From Allolobophora icterica (Eukaryota > Annelida > Clitellata > Crassiclitellata > Lumbricidae): 64,000 nt of DNA. The stretch covers positions 12,267,977 through 12,331,976 of the forward strand of contig OY744610.1 of NCBI GenBank assembly GCA_963556255.1, read 5' to 3'. The notes beneath the pieces were generated by a model that saw only the letters and a list, made by a program, of their open reading frames with translations, did not search any database and had not been told where the DNA came from. A program made the translations under genes and the position numbers. Shown piece after piece: positions 23,276 through 34,870 of the stretch (its first letter is position 1; each line of letters starts with the position of its first letter).

Positions 23276-24079
23276 CTATCAGTTGTGTGTCTTGGTTATC
23301 CCCGGCTTGCAAGCATCTACTCACGTAGCCCAGCTGACATGCAAATGCTGGTTGCAGTGATTACAGTCTTCTTTCCCTCTAGGCGGGAAAGAAGACTGCA
23401 ATGATTACATTATAGGGGCCTAATTATGTTGTATCCTATGCGTCTCTGACGCCGAGCAATTCAATCTTCAATTGGCCGATCTGGGAATATACGTAGGGGG
23501 CTACGTGGAGGAAACATACTGAAGCGCTTTCTAATCTAATATCCTCTAAATCTTCATGACCAAATTCAGGCTTCACTTCATCGTTGGAAAGAACTGAATT
23601 CACTCTGTCGACCTCATCAAGGTAACGTTGGGTGATTTAAAAAATAATTTGATGCATTAGTGGATGGGTAGTTATCGTTTTCCATTTCAGTTAAATTTGC
23701 ACAAGATTTTATCTGTGTATGAAATTGAGTTGGCGAAGTTAAAGGATTTTATGATATCCTGCTTTCGACAACACCTTTAGGTTCAATAAAATTGTCCTAG
23801 TTGAAAACGTTCATGGTTAACTATAAAGCAATGATTACAAATCGTCCACTGGATTGTAGCCAGTCACAAGTATCCACGGCACAAAAGTGTCGATATAAAC
23901 CAGTTTATTAGAAATGACAGCAAAGAGAATCTGATGGTCGCCATTGTGCACGTCATGTGACCTTTATTCAGCATTAAATTACGAAAATCTTCCATTTTTA
24001 AATCGTGTAGTCATCATGTCCCTTGAGCCAGATTTTTTACTTAATAGAAAGCTATCTCGCAAAAGTATAAGTGATTGAT

Positions 24080-24640
<561 letters not shown>

Positions 24641-25012
24641 CTTTGCCATGCCGCGGCTTTTCTTATAACAGGCTATTAATTGTACGTCTTAATTACATTG
24701 TATACCCGGCTTGCTAGCGTCTCCGGCACGTATGCCACCTGAGATGCAAATCCTGGTTGTGATGATGACACTGTGTATTAATAGTTGTCTATGCTGCTCT
24801 GACGCCGAGTAATTGCCTGGGAATATACTTTGGAGCCTATACGTGGAGGAAGATTAAAGATTTTGATGACTGGGGGGTAACCAGGTAAAAAATAATTAAA
24901 CCATGATGCAAATCTCTTGGGGCTGAGGTAATCTGACAACATCTGGCACGACAACGTGTACTATACATGTATGATGTACTTACAATACCTACCTGATTAA
25001 ATCAAAGTTTTA

Positions 25013-25863
25013 CCCTCGAGTGCCCAAGGTATTGTTTCGGCACACGAATCCCCAAGGAGGGGTCCGACCGAATCCCAGTGTTTCATTGTATTATCTGGAG
25101 AAGGTTTTGGAATATTTTAACGGAATTTGCATTGTTACAATCCAAATAAAATCTACAATCGTCTGATTTTTGTATTTCACAATAGCGCCACCTGGCGAAA
25201 CCTTTATTTGAACTTTAGTACTCGTTTGTAGTGTTTTGCAATTTCTTGATTTTGCACAGGTATTCAATTGGCCTCTATAACCTCGAATAGGCAGCAGATC
25301 AAACTGTTTGACACTCAACGTTGAATTCGCAGTCCAACGATTTTCCACGGATAACACTAGAGCGGCTGCGAAATTGTCGAAATGGTTTCAGGACATCCTA
25401 AAGCCATCAATTTGGCTTTGTATGATATATCTTGCGTGATTATTCTCCCACCCTGTGCCCCTAAACCACAGTATATACCAAGGACACCGCAAGGTGTGCG
25501 GCTGCTGGTCATACTGGCACATGCTTTATCAGCCTAGAAATAAATTGGTCAACGCACGTTATTAGGTATCGTTGGACGGCGAATTCAACGCTGAGTATAA
25601 TACAGTTTGATCTACTGTAGTGTCTGCTGCCTATTCGAAGTTATACAGGCCAAAGCTGCATCCGTACAAAGTTCAAATAAAGTTTCACCAGATGGCGCTA
25701 CTGTGAAATACTATACATCAGTCGATTGCAAATTCAATTTGGATTACAACAAGCCAAATCCCGTTATTCCAATCTTTTCCCAGATATTACAATGAAAGCA
25801 ATGGGGTCCGGTAGGTTTTGGTCTTGGCTTTCGTTTACCAAAAATATCTTGGGCACTCGAGGG
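25013..25863. mobile_element. Long-palindrome MITE, piggyBac-like ends
   Basis: The ends read CCCTCGAGTGCCCAAG and, inverted, CTTGGGCACTCGAGGG. TTAA follows on the right and TTTA, a probable decayed TTAA, precedes on the left. Internally 25095-25350 and 25575-25800 are imperfect inverted arms of more than 200 bases, so nearly the whole element can fold on itself. It has no coding capacity. Confidence 0.7.
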
Positions 25864-26082
25864 TTAAATAAAATTTACCAATGCAAGACCAAAGTCGGGT
25901 CACTTGCAGACCCTAAAACAAAAGATACTGTGTATATACGACAAAAGTCGTGGTGATATATAGTGTAAAAGACATCAGGCATCCCCTTAACGATGGGTTT
26001 GGAACAGTGGATGATTTAATAGTAATGGTAACTATAATCTACAGACTTTAATCTACATGTAGGTCCATGGGTGCGCGGTAGT

Positions 26083-26170
26083 CTACTTGTTAACTGGTGC
26101 TCTTTTGGATAGGGTGCTCTACTGTCACCTGATATGTCGAAGGTTCAAATGCCCTCTAACGGAAAATTTG
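26083..26170 (+). repeat. tRNA-like unit, second series
   Basis: Divergent copy of the unit found before each Mab-21 gene (cggtagtctac ... gactgtcacctgata-like ... ggttcaaatgccc). It lies about 440 bases before another copy at ~26521, so the unit is locally doubled here. Confidence 0.5.
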
Positions 26171-26520
26171 TTTTGAGGTTTCTGCCCTTTGCCAAATTAG
26201 CTATAATGAGTACACTGACGGTATACTGTCGTTGCGAAGATCGAGGCTAAGAAAATTGGTCGCAAGCACCTGGAGCCTTAGACTACCTTTCTCTAATAGC
26301 TTAACGGACTGTTCTTCTCCTTCTCCTGATCTGGGTCATAAATAATACACCAATGCAAGACCCCGAATTTACATCAACAGACCTCAAAACAAAAGAGACC
26401 CGAATAGGTGCCAAATGGCTATTTCGTAGTGAAAAACGCATCAAGCTGTGGTGTGAAACTGTGTGTGACTTAATCGTAATGGTAATAATTATCTACAGAC
26501 TTTAATATTAGCTCTAGTAT

Positions 26521-26610
26521 CTAGCGGGTTGTTCTAGTGGTTAGGGTGCAAGACTGTCACCCGATAGGTCGAGGGTTCCAATGCCCTCCACGGCAGATAT
26601 TTGTTTCGAG
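26521..26610 (+). repeat. tRNA-like unit upstream of Mab-21 copy 2
   Basis: It contains gcgggttgttctagtggtta, gactgtcacccgataggtcg and gggttccaatgcc, matching the units at 11702 and 36806. The following ~270 bases (gatcctgtggctaggtagag onward) match the 36970-37240 flank of copy 3 closely. Confidence 0.6.
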
Positions 26611-27003
26611 ATTTGTCTCCACTTAGGCCCCTACCAAACTCAACTACTAATCAGTATACTGACCTTACGCTGTTCGTGGGACGATCCTGTGGCTAGGTAG
26701 AGGACTGGTCCCACGCTTTCAAATAAGGATGCCATGACAATTGAAGTCACTAACACTTCGCATACACAGCTGCTTCTCAGGTTAACTCAATGATTCTTCT
26801 TCTTCTTCCCCTAAACCGGCCCTTAAATCTAGACCTCCAAGGCCCATGAAATCGAAAGGCAGCGCCACTGATCTTTCTGAGTGGCACTTTAATAATTTTC
26901 GAACTGTGGGTGATTAATTAAGGTGATTTTTTGGCATTTTATTTGAATGAAAACCAGAATTCTATTCCTTCTACTGCTGATAATGATGATGTTAATAATT
27001 AGG

Positions 27004-29944
27004 ATGACGAAATATGCGGATAAATCGAATGAAGAACTGGCATCTGCGTTCATTCTTGGCACATGTCAATTACTTCCAAAGTCGGGTTCTTTTGCTTCTG
27101 CTCGCATGCATCACTTGAATATGACATTGAGCCCTGAACAAACAGTGCACTCGATTTTGTGTGGAAGCCAAGCGGAGTTCTATATCCGACCACTCAATAT
27201 CTGCATCAACGATGTTGATATGTTACTTTACAATGCTGATGAGCTGGCCTTTAGCGGCGACTGCCCAGTGTTGCCAAGTGATTTTAGTGACCTATCAGAT
27301 ACGATCAAGTGCTACAAGATTGAATCATATGAGAGTTATCCAGGTTTTTTTTCGATTACGAGTTCTGGGGAAAATTAAATATAACTGGCAATATAAGAAG
27401 TACGAATTTAGCAATTCAGCTCTTACAAAAGGCTACAGGGTCCTAAATATGGATATGATTAATACTTTGCATTCCTATCGAGTTAGTGGTCCAGCAATTA
27501 AATATCGAACAGATAATTTAGAATGTGATATCGTCAAAAGCGTGTGGTGCCCTCAGTGGCCTAAAGAAGCCCAAGGTTGGCTGAAACGACTTAGGAATAA
27601 CGGATGGCCGACCATTGATATAGTCGCTCAAGTTATAGAAAATGGTTGTCATGTTGTTTCCGTTAATCACCGTGCTTGCAGAGACGATAACTATCAGTGG
27701 AGATTGTCATTTTCACTCGCGGAGTTAATCTTACTTCGGAGTTGGACTCAAATTCAACAGATCGTCTACCATTTGTTGAGATTCTTTTCCAAGAGAGAAT
27801 TGATACAAAAGGATGGTACAAAGGAAGATCAGGTTCTCTGTCCATATCATTTAAAGACGCTGATGTTATGGACCTGTGAAAAGATGCCGCCGGAATGGTG
27901 GGATTCCTCTTCCGTTATCACAATTTGCTGTGGGTTGTTACAAAAGCTTTCAGGATGGCTAAAGAGGAAATACTGTCCGAACTATTTTATTCCTGAAGCA
28001 AATTTATTTCACGAGCCATCGAGCTCTACATTGCTTCGCCAGACTTAAAGGCGACTAAATGAATTCCAAAATTCAGGCACTCTTTGTCACTGGTTCGTGG
28101 AAAATTACATACTCCCATTCTTTCACAGAAATTTAGAAGTTGAAGTCGCATTGAAAGAAACGACACATTTTATAGATTACATGCTGCCTCTCTTTGAATT
28201 TTGGAATGTGAAAGAATCAGAATCATTGGAATTATTATTTGTTTCCACATTAACGTACTCTCCTGAGTGCTCTTGTTCCGCAATAAAAGACGGGTTAAGT
28301 TCAGGAATGCGCCATAGCTTCGAAGCTGGATATGTCGCAAAATATCTTCAATCGATAACACACACTGGACTGAGAGTTCTTCCAGCAATACAAAACGTCT
28401 TATGTTTCACGTACTATGACATCCTACTTCATATTTTGCATACTGCAAATAATTTAGGCTGCGAAGAGATTTCATGGAATAGAAATCTCTTTGTTGAACT
28501 TGTAAATGCAATTTCAGTAGAGCAAAACAATTTAACTTCTCAGTATCATAACTTTCCGATAGTGTACACAGCACAAAGTAGTAGTCAGTTTGAATTCCTT
28601 CGTGCTCAGAATCTCATGGCAAATTTAACTGGATCAAATAGCCGTCTAGAATTTCAACTAGTGTCTCTTTTGTCAAAAGAGTTGATGAGAAAAGTTCTAG
28701 AATATGACGATTCCATATGCAGCGACATTGCTCCTGCAGTTTTAGCCTATCTGGCTGCTCTCAATTTTGCCACTTCCGATTACCAACAGGCAATGCGCTT
28801 CTGCTGGTCAGTTCTCGTGGATAAGACTTCTAGAAAGGAAAAAGAAACACTGAATGCAGGTTGTTTATTGTTTATTGACGATGTCGCAAGAATCGTTGGA
28901 TTGTGTGTACTCCACAAGAAGATTACTAAAAATAATCTTCGTTACATCGTCAGACGGCTTTTCCTTGATCTGCGTCTTTCACCAGAGGTATTTGCTCATC
29001 ATTTAACTGTATTATCCGCCAAAAGACTATTCAAACATTTTGATTTGCATCAAGATTTACCAGATTCAGCATTTTCTATGGACGAATATTTGAAAGCTTT
29101 CTTATATCCAAAATGCAGTGCTTCGATGATGTCACGTACGCAATGCGATGCTATCAGGCAGATCGTTTATCACAGAACAGATTCATTTACGAAAACCGAG
29201 TCTACACGTGTTAATCCTTTGATAGTAAAAGAAGCAGCAATTGATGCTTTAATGAAATGTGCCCTAGAAAATATGACATCGTTCTACAATGTTATTCGCA
29301 AAGATTTTGGAATCCATTGCAACACAGCTGATTGCTATCGTGCTTTGCAACTTTACAAGTGTCGTCATTATAATGAAGTGCAGCATTCGTGTGAGCGAAT
29401 TCTGCAAGAGCCTGATCTGCAGAGTGATCTAAAGGAATTTTCATTTGCGAATATTTTGGTGTTGCCACCACTTGACTCTTTTTTCGATAGAGACATACAG
29501 TCGTTGCTGGGATTTCACACGCTCTTCTACTATTTATCACCTCTCAACGACTATATGCATATATCTGAGGTAACTGATGAGTCACCATTTGAGCACTGGT
29601 TTGCCCACGGTGTAAACTTTAAAAGGGAAGAACTCTCGTTGTTTCTTAAATATCATTACTCCATTAAATGTCACTATTTTCTTGGAAGACATTTTCTTGC
29701 AAGATATTTGAAAGTCAGATGTTATATCGATTGCAATTTTCCGTATTCAGAAGCACTGACTGAATTTCTTGCTCAGGAAATAAATCTTCCTTACGCAGAT
29801 TTCTCATACGAAAGCTTCGTATTTTCAAAAATAGTTCGCGCGTTTCATCGTATTAATTATCAGGTTGGGTTTTCATGTGAAATTTGTTTTCGTAATATAA
29901 AATTTCGAAGAATGAAACTTACTTCTAAGGAATTGATGCGTTGA
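27004..29944 (+). pseudogene. Mab-21/cGAS-like gene, copy 2, broken
   Basis: Homologous over its full length to the intact 11960-14821 gene. The GS motif (CGSQAEFYIRP) and acidic pair (NDVDML) remain. There are three lesions. A run of eight T at 27345-27352 shifts the frame (one T too many relative to copy 1). An in-frame stop TAA stands at 28046-28048 where copy 1 has a Glu codon. A deletion near 29795 replaces the C-terminus with ~45 unrelated residues. The pieces between lesions remain well conserved, which suggests recent loss. A start at 27004 matches the other copies; the extra upstream Met-rich residues are not shared. Confidence 0.85.
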
Positions 29945-30134
29945 CCGGTAATCGCTGAGAACCCTAATATAGGCTTACTGTTGCTCTTGCTGGAGTCGGG
30001 AGCACCTCTGAGTATCCTCCTTGAAGGGGCGCTATGTAAATGCTCAAATGAATAAATGAATGAATATTGTTGCGTTAACCGGTTATCGCTGAGAACCAAT
30101 ATAATAGATAGTCTTGCAGATTTTCGACATTCTA

Positions 30135-30941
30135 CACGGTGAGTCAGAAAAAACGTGTCCCTACATGACTTAGCATCATTCATATAGATAGCCATCAATT
30201 TTAATGACATTTCAGAATAATGATGCTTGGTGATCTAGCCAAATGCTACATAAATTATTTGTTATAAAAAGCTGGACCAGCCTAAACTATTGCTACGTCA
30301 CGACAATCCCGACAAAATGTTGTATAGTGTATACCGAAGAAAATAAACATGTCGTAAGATTTGAAAGAGAGTTTAAACATTACCGTGCGAAACGTTTTTT
30401 AAAGCAATTTTCTAGCTAGATAAAGGGTGGACTCGTAATGGATTAAATGCTCTCCTTTCAAAGATCGATAATACTGGGTCTTTTCATCGTCAAACAGGTA
30501 GCGGACGCCCGCGAACGGTCGGAACGGCCGACGATGTTGAACAGGTTGAATCGCTGGTGGTCAGCCAGGACACCATGCCGCAAAAGCATCGTACGCAGAG
30601 AGAAATAGCTCAACAAATAGGAATCAGCCAGTTATCAGTTAGGAGAATCGCTAAGAGTGATTTACATTTGGCAATGTTTAAAGAAACGATGCGCTTAAGA
30701 ACTCACACAGGCTAACAAACAAGCAAGATTCAAACGTTCCCGCTCCAGTCCTTCAAGCAGTTGCGTACGAGTCTTCGCGCATGCGTGGATGCCCAAGGAG
30801 GTCAATTTGAACACAAAATTTAACTTTCTCAATGCTCAGTAATAACTCTTCTATCTTGACTTAAAATTTCGTTGACCTAACCTGATTTCGTACGTAGTTA
30901 AAGGAAAATATGTATTGGCACTTTTTTTCTGACTCACCGTG
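30135..30941 (+). mobile_element. Tc1/mariner-type element, decayed
   Basis: Terminal inverted repeats begin CACGGTGAGTCAGAAAAA and are flanked by TA on both sides (30133-30134 and 30942-30943). The 807-bp interior holds a plus-strand remnant of the transposase N-terminal helix-turn-helix (GSGRPRTV, TQREIAQQIGISQLSVRRI at ~30495-30660) and nothing of the DDE domain. It is internally deleted. Confidence 0.85.
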
Positions 30942-30989
30942 TAGTGTGGATACTTGGTTAACGTCTACTCGACCAAGTCAGTGTGGGGC

Positions 30990-31270
30990 GATAAGACCTG
31001 CAGATCCAGAAGTAACACAGTTTCATTGTAATGAAGAAGAGGTCGTTCCCGCCATCTTGCACTGCATCAAAAGGAGGGAGACATTTATTGAAGAGTTGCA
31101 GCACCACTATATGGCGGTCAGGCTAAAAAGACGTCTTTGGTGTCGGGGATACTCCAGTTGAGAGTTGCCTGTTCCATTGGCAGAAATAAGTTGCTTTTCA
31201 TTTCACAGTTGGTTCCTCCTCATTACATCCTTCTTCAACCTCTGATCCGTTGTGATCCAATTATTGCTAC
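30990..31270 (+). other. Shared downstream block after Mab-21 copy 2
   Basis: The frame reads ...AILHCIKRRE... and the DNA resembles 40770-41060 downstream of copy 3 (AFLHCSKRRG), both followed by cttcttcaacctctg. It may be a shared 3' exon or just duplicated flank. The Tc1 element separates it from the gene body. Confidence 0.45.
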
Positions 31271-33480
31271 ACAGGCAACTAAAAAGTAAAGCTTCTAGAC
31301 TTGATTGGCAATTATTCTTGGGACCATGTTTTCGGTCGTCAACGGAACTCTGAACGTGACTTTCTTCTGTCAGCCACTCAGGAAGCTTCTTCATATGGAT
31401 CCTATATATGTGGCGATGAATTCTTCAACCATTAAAACATCACCCACACGAGAATGAACCGTTGTATAATTTCATTTGTTCTTCATAAGCTTATAGTTAT
31501 ATCGCATTTCGCAACATTGCATATCGGTACAATTCGCTACATAAGCGCACATGGCGTGTACCTCTGTCGCTGAGATGATCAAAACAAAGACATTCGGTCA
31601 TACTGAACATTTGAAGCCTGCTCGTGCCCTGCGAAAGAGAATGGATATAAATCCAGAAGCAATCAAAAGACCTGATAAAAATAAAACCCAATCGGACGAT
31701 CGATGCCTACGTGTACATGAGCCAGAAATCTTGAAACCAAATGAACCTCTGCTATGCTGTTCATAAACTTGGCCCTTAATTAGAAATTTGTGCGCGTCCA
31801 AATCTTGTTACTCACATGGGAAATAGTGTTGTGTTCTTGGCACCGATGAAGCGTAGAACGTGACAAAAGAAGAAAAGAGCGAACCCAGTTTTTAGCAGAC
31901 AGCTGCGAATAAAAGACGGATGGTTTTGCATACAGCATTGCTCCATGCAGGGCGAGAGAATCCGTTCATCTTGACAGAATTATAGAATGGGCAAATAACT
32001 TATGTGCAAAACATTTGACTAAATGCTAAATACTTTTAGTTTTAATGACTTCAATTTATAATAAAAAATATTAATAGTAGTAATAGAACAATAATAATAA
32101 CGATAATAATAATGACAGTAATAGTAATTGTTGTTGTTGTTGTATTAGTAGTTGTTGTAGTAGTAGTGATTATAGTAATAATAAAGAATGTAAAGTATTA
32201 GAATTATTATGTTAAACTATAATGCGAAGTTGAACAACAGACAAGGCACTACACTTATTCGATGGTTATTTTAATGACCTCTTAATGTCAGGAAAACCCA
32301 CAGCTACATATTTACTTCCTCGTGGAGACATCGTCAGAAAGAACTCATTTCACTCTTCAAGGTAACGATGGATGACTTTTTATTTTAAGAAATAATCTGA
32401 TGCATTATTGGATAGTTATCGATCTCCATCTTAGTGGACTATGTCAAATACTTTGTCTGTGTTTGAAATCAAGTTCGCGTAGAGGGATGTAAAGGGTAGT
32501 ATGATATCCTGCATGCATCAACACTTTTGGGTTAATTAAAAATTGTCCTACTTGAAAACCTCCTCGTTAGCTATACACTGATGAGTAAAATTGTCTTCTC
32601 GGTTGTATCCAAGTGATCTCTTTGGAGCAAGGTCACAAGTATCCTCCGAATTACAGTGTCACTATGAAACAGTTCCGTCAAATTAACAGCAACATAAAAT
32701 GGTTGCCATATTGCAGGTAGACATTTTGTGATCTTCGTTCAGCATTCCATTACGAAAATCTTACAGTTTTAAATCTCCTAGCCATAATGTCCCTTTGCAT
32801 AGATAATTGTGCTTTAAAAACGGCATATAGCCAAACAGTAGCTACTGTAACTGTATTGGTTCTTTGAATTTAAATTCGCCATATTTTCCTAATGGACCAG
32901 GAAGCACAATCAGCCTAATGGATTTTACTATGACGGGGAATTTCTTATGTAAGCCATTTACAATGCGTCTCAAATATCATCAGCTTGCTTGCCACCGCGG
33001 CACACAGGACTGGTGAGATTCAGATCCTGGTTGCGCCGATGCCAGTGGATATTGTAGCCAATGCGGCACTGATGTCGGGTAATTGCATCTCAAAATAGCT
33101 TATATGGGAATATACTTGGACATTAAAGATGCCCCTCTATGCCGACCATCTTCTGTTGCTCTCCAGTTTACGGAGCTAATTTTATGGACTCTTTCCTATA
33201 GCTTGATTATGCCATACGAAAGTTGAGAACTGTGTAAAAACCATTTTTCCTAACGACCTCAACTGACTTTGAAAATGAATGTCGTTCGATTATCCTACAC
33301 TGTTGACTTTTTTTAGAAACGGAAACCCCTTATCATTGCCACAAACTCACTTCTTTGCCACTTGTAGTTCCTGAGGTACTCTGCCGGTCAAATTTTCCTA
33401 GGTTTTGGAATATGTTGTCCCAATACAGACGTTTATAGATTAACTGAATTAAAACGTAGTTTATCTAAGTAGGCCTACTT
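31270..33480. other. Intergenic with duplicated blocks and simple repeats
   Basis: No supported gene. 32040-32230 is AT-rich trinucleotide-like sequence. 32280-33180 resembles 23600-24800 (for example tatgatatcctgc...aacactttt...aaaattgtccta), a third copy of that repeat unit without a long GAT tract. Confidence 0.45.
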
Positions 33481-33900
33481 GGGGTGCGCGGTAGTCTAAT
33501 GGTTAATGTGATCGACTGTCACCCGATACTTTGTGGGTTCAAGTGACTTCTGCTCCATCTACGCCTATAGGCATTTCATATTTAAATTAGTCCACTGACC
33601 GTATACTGCTGATGGGAAGATCAGACGACAAAGAAGAAGACTGGTAACCCGCCTTCAAATATGACACTAAGAAACTTGGAGTCGTCAACACCCCACATCT
33701 CCGACTCCCTCTGAGCAAAGCTCACTGGAAGCTCTTCTTCTTCTCCTAATCTGATGCTTAGGTCTGAACCTCTAAGGCCCATGAAATCGGAAGACAGATT
33801 GCGGGAAAAAAGCATTACGAAAGAGAGTGGATTTTCTCCGTTACTTAAAGCGACATCACTTAATCTGCAATGTGAATAGAACAGAGAAATAGACCGGAAA
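33481..33900 (+). other. Orphan Mab-21 upstream cassette
   Basis: The tRNA-like unit (ggggtgcgcggtagtctaat, gactgtcacccgata, gggttcaagtg) is followed by gaccgtatactg, a gatgggaagatc block, and a segment with aaggcccatgaaatcg. The order is the same as upstream of copies 2 and 3, yet no Mab-21 coding sequence follows. It is probably the remains of another cluster unit. Confidence 0.55.
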
Positions 33901-34446
33901 CCAAGTTCCCCTCTACCTCCGGTACTATCAGTGAGCGAATATAATCTAGTGACTTCTAAAGCGCCGTTGTCAAAATGCACAAGACTTCAATCGATGGTCG
34001 TTTCAAGTTAAACCGTAAATGAAAATCATTGTTCTTTGGATAAGCATCAGATGGAAATATTTGCGAGGTTGAGTGTCAGCAGAGACCAGCGATGTGTTGG
34101 AGACCTCTTTAAGTGGATCTTTTGATTCAATGGAAAGCAATTGGAATACACGGCGCAGCGTCTTCAACTTTTGTTTACAATGCATTGCGTAGTACCTCGT
34201 TTAGTTGTTTTCAATTGAAAGGCGTTGGTCAGAAGAGATTGCTTCGCAGCATCAGATTCACTGTGTCTGGTTTATCTCGGTTTGTAATATTTTGTTTATT
34301 TAAGGCTACTTATCAATGGTGATGAATGTGATTCGTAGGATTAATGTCAGATTCTTCAGATCGCCATCAGATAGATAGTCATTTCGAAGTAGGCTGTCTA
34401 GGAAACATGATAGGTCGAACTGTGAGTGATAACTAGAATTTATTTC

Positions 34447-34550
34447 CTCCTCCTCCTCCTCCTCCTCCTCCTCCTCCTCCTACTCCTCCTGCTCCTCATC
34501 CTGCTCTCCTGCTCCTCCTGCTGCTGCTGCTGCTCCTCCTCCTCCTCCTG
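34447..34550. repeat. (TCC)n microsatellite
   Basis: About 100 bases of TCC repeats with CTG/CTC variants. Confidence 0.95.
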
Positions 34551-34870
34551 ATAATTATGATAATTATGAGTTTTTAGATTGAAGCATACGTAGTCGTAAC
34601 CGTAATCTCCAAACTTCTAATGCGCCACTCAAAGGTCAAACGCAGGGCACAGCCTATTCACGAGGGCTACATCAGATCAGAGGGGGTTTCCAGAGAGCAT
34701 ACTTCAACAGAAGTCCGAGTCTGGTTTTCAGAAGGCCACATTAAATCAGAAGGGGTTTTTAAGAGAGTAATCCAAAGGAGGTCTGAGTCTCGTTCCAGAG
34801 AGCCAGATCAAGAGAGGAGGTAAAACAGCTGTTAAGGCGGGTGTTGTTTTGGGCGAGAAGAATTACAAGG

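Noticed and set aside
26947..27003. Signal peptide on Mab-21 copy 2 (Leu/Met-rich upstream residues)
   Set aside because: Not present in copies 1 and 3, and upstream of the conserved start; probably 5' non-coding sequence.
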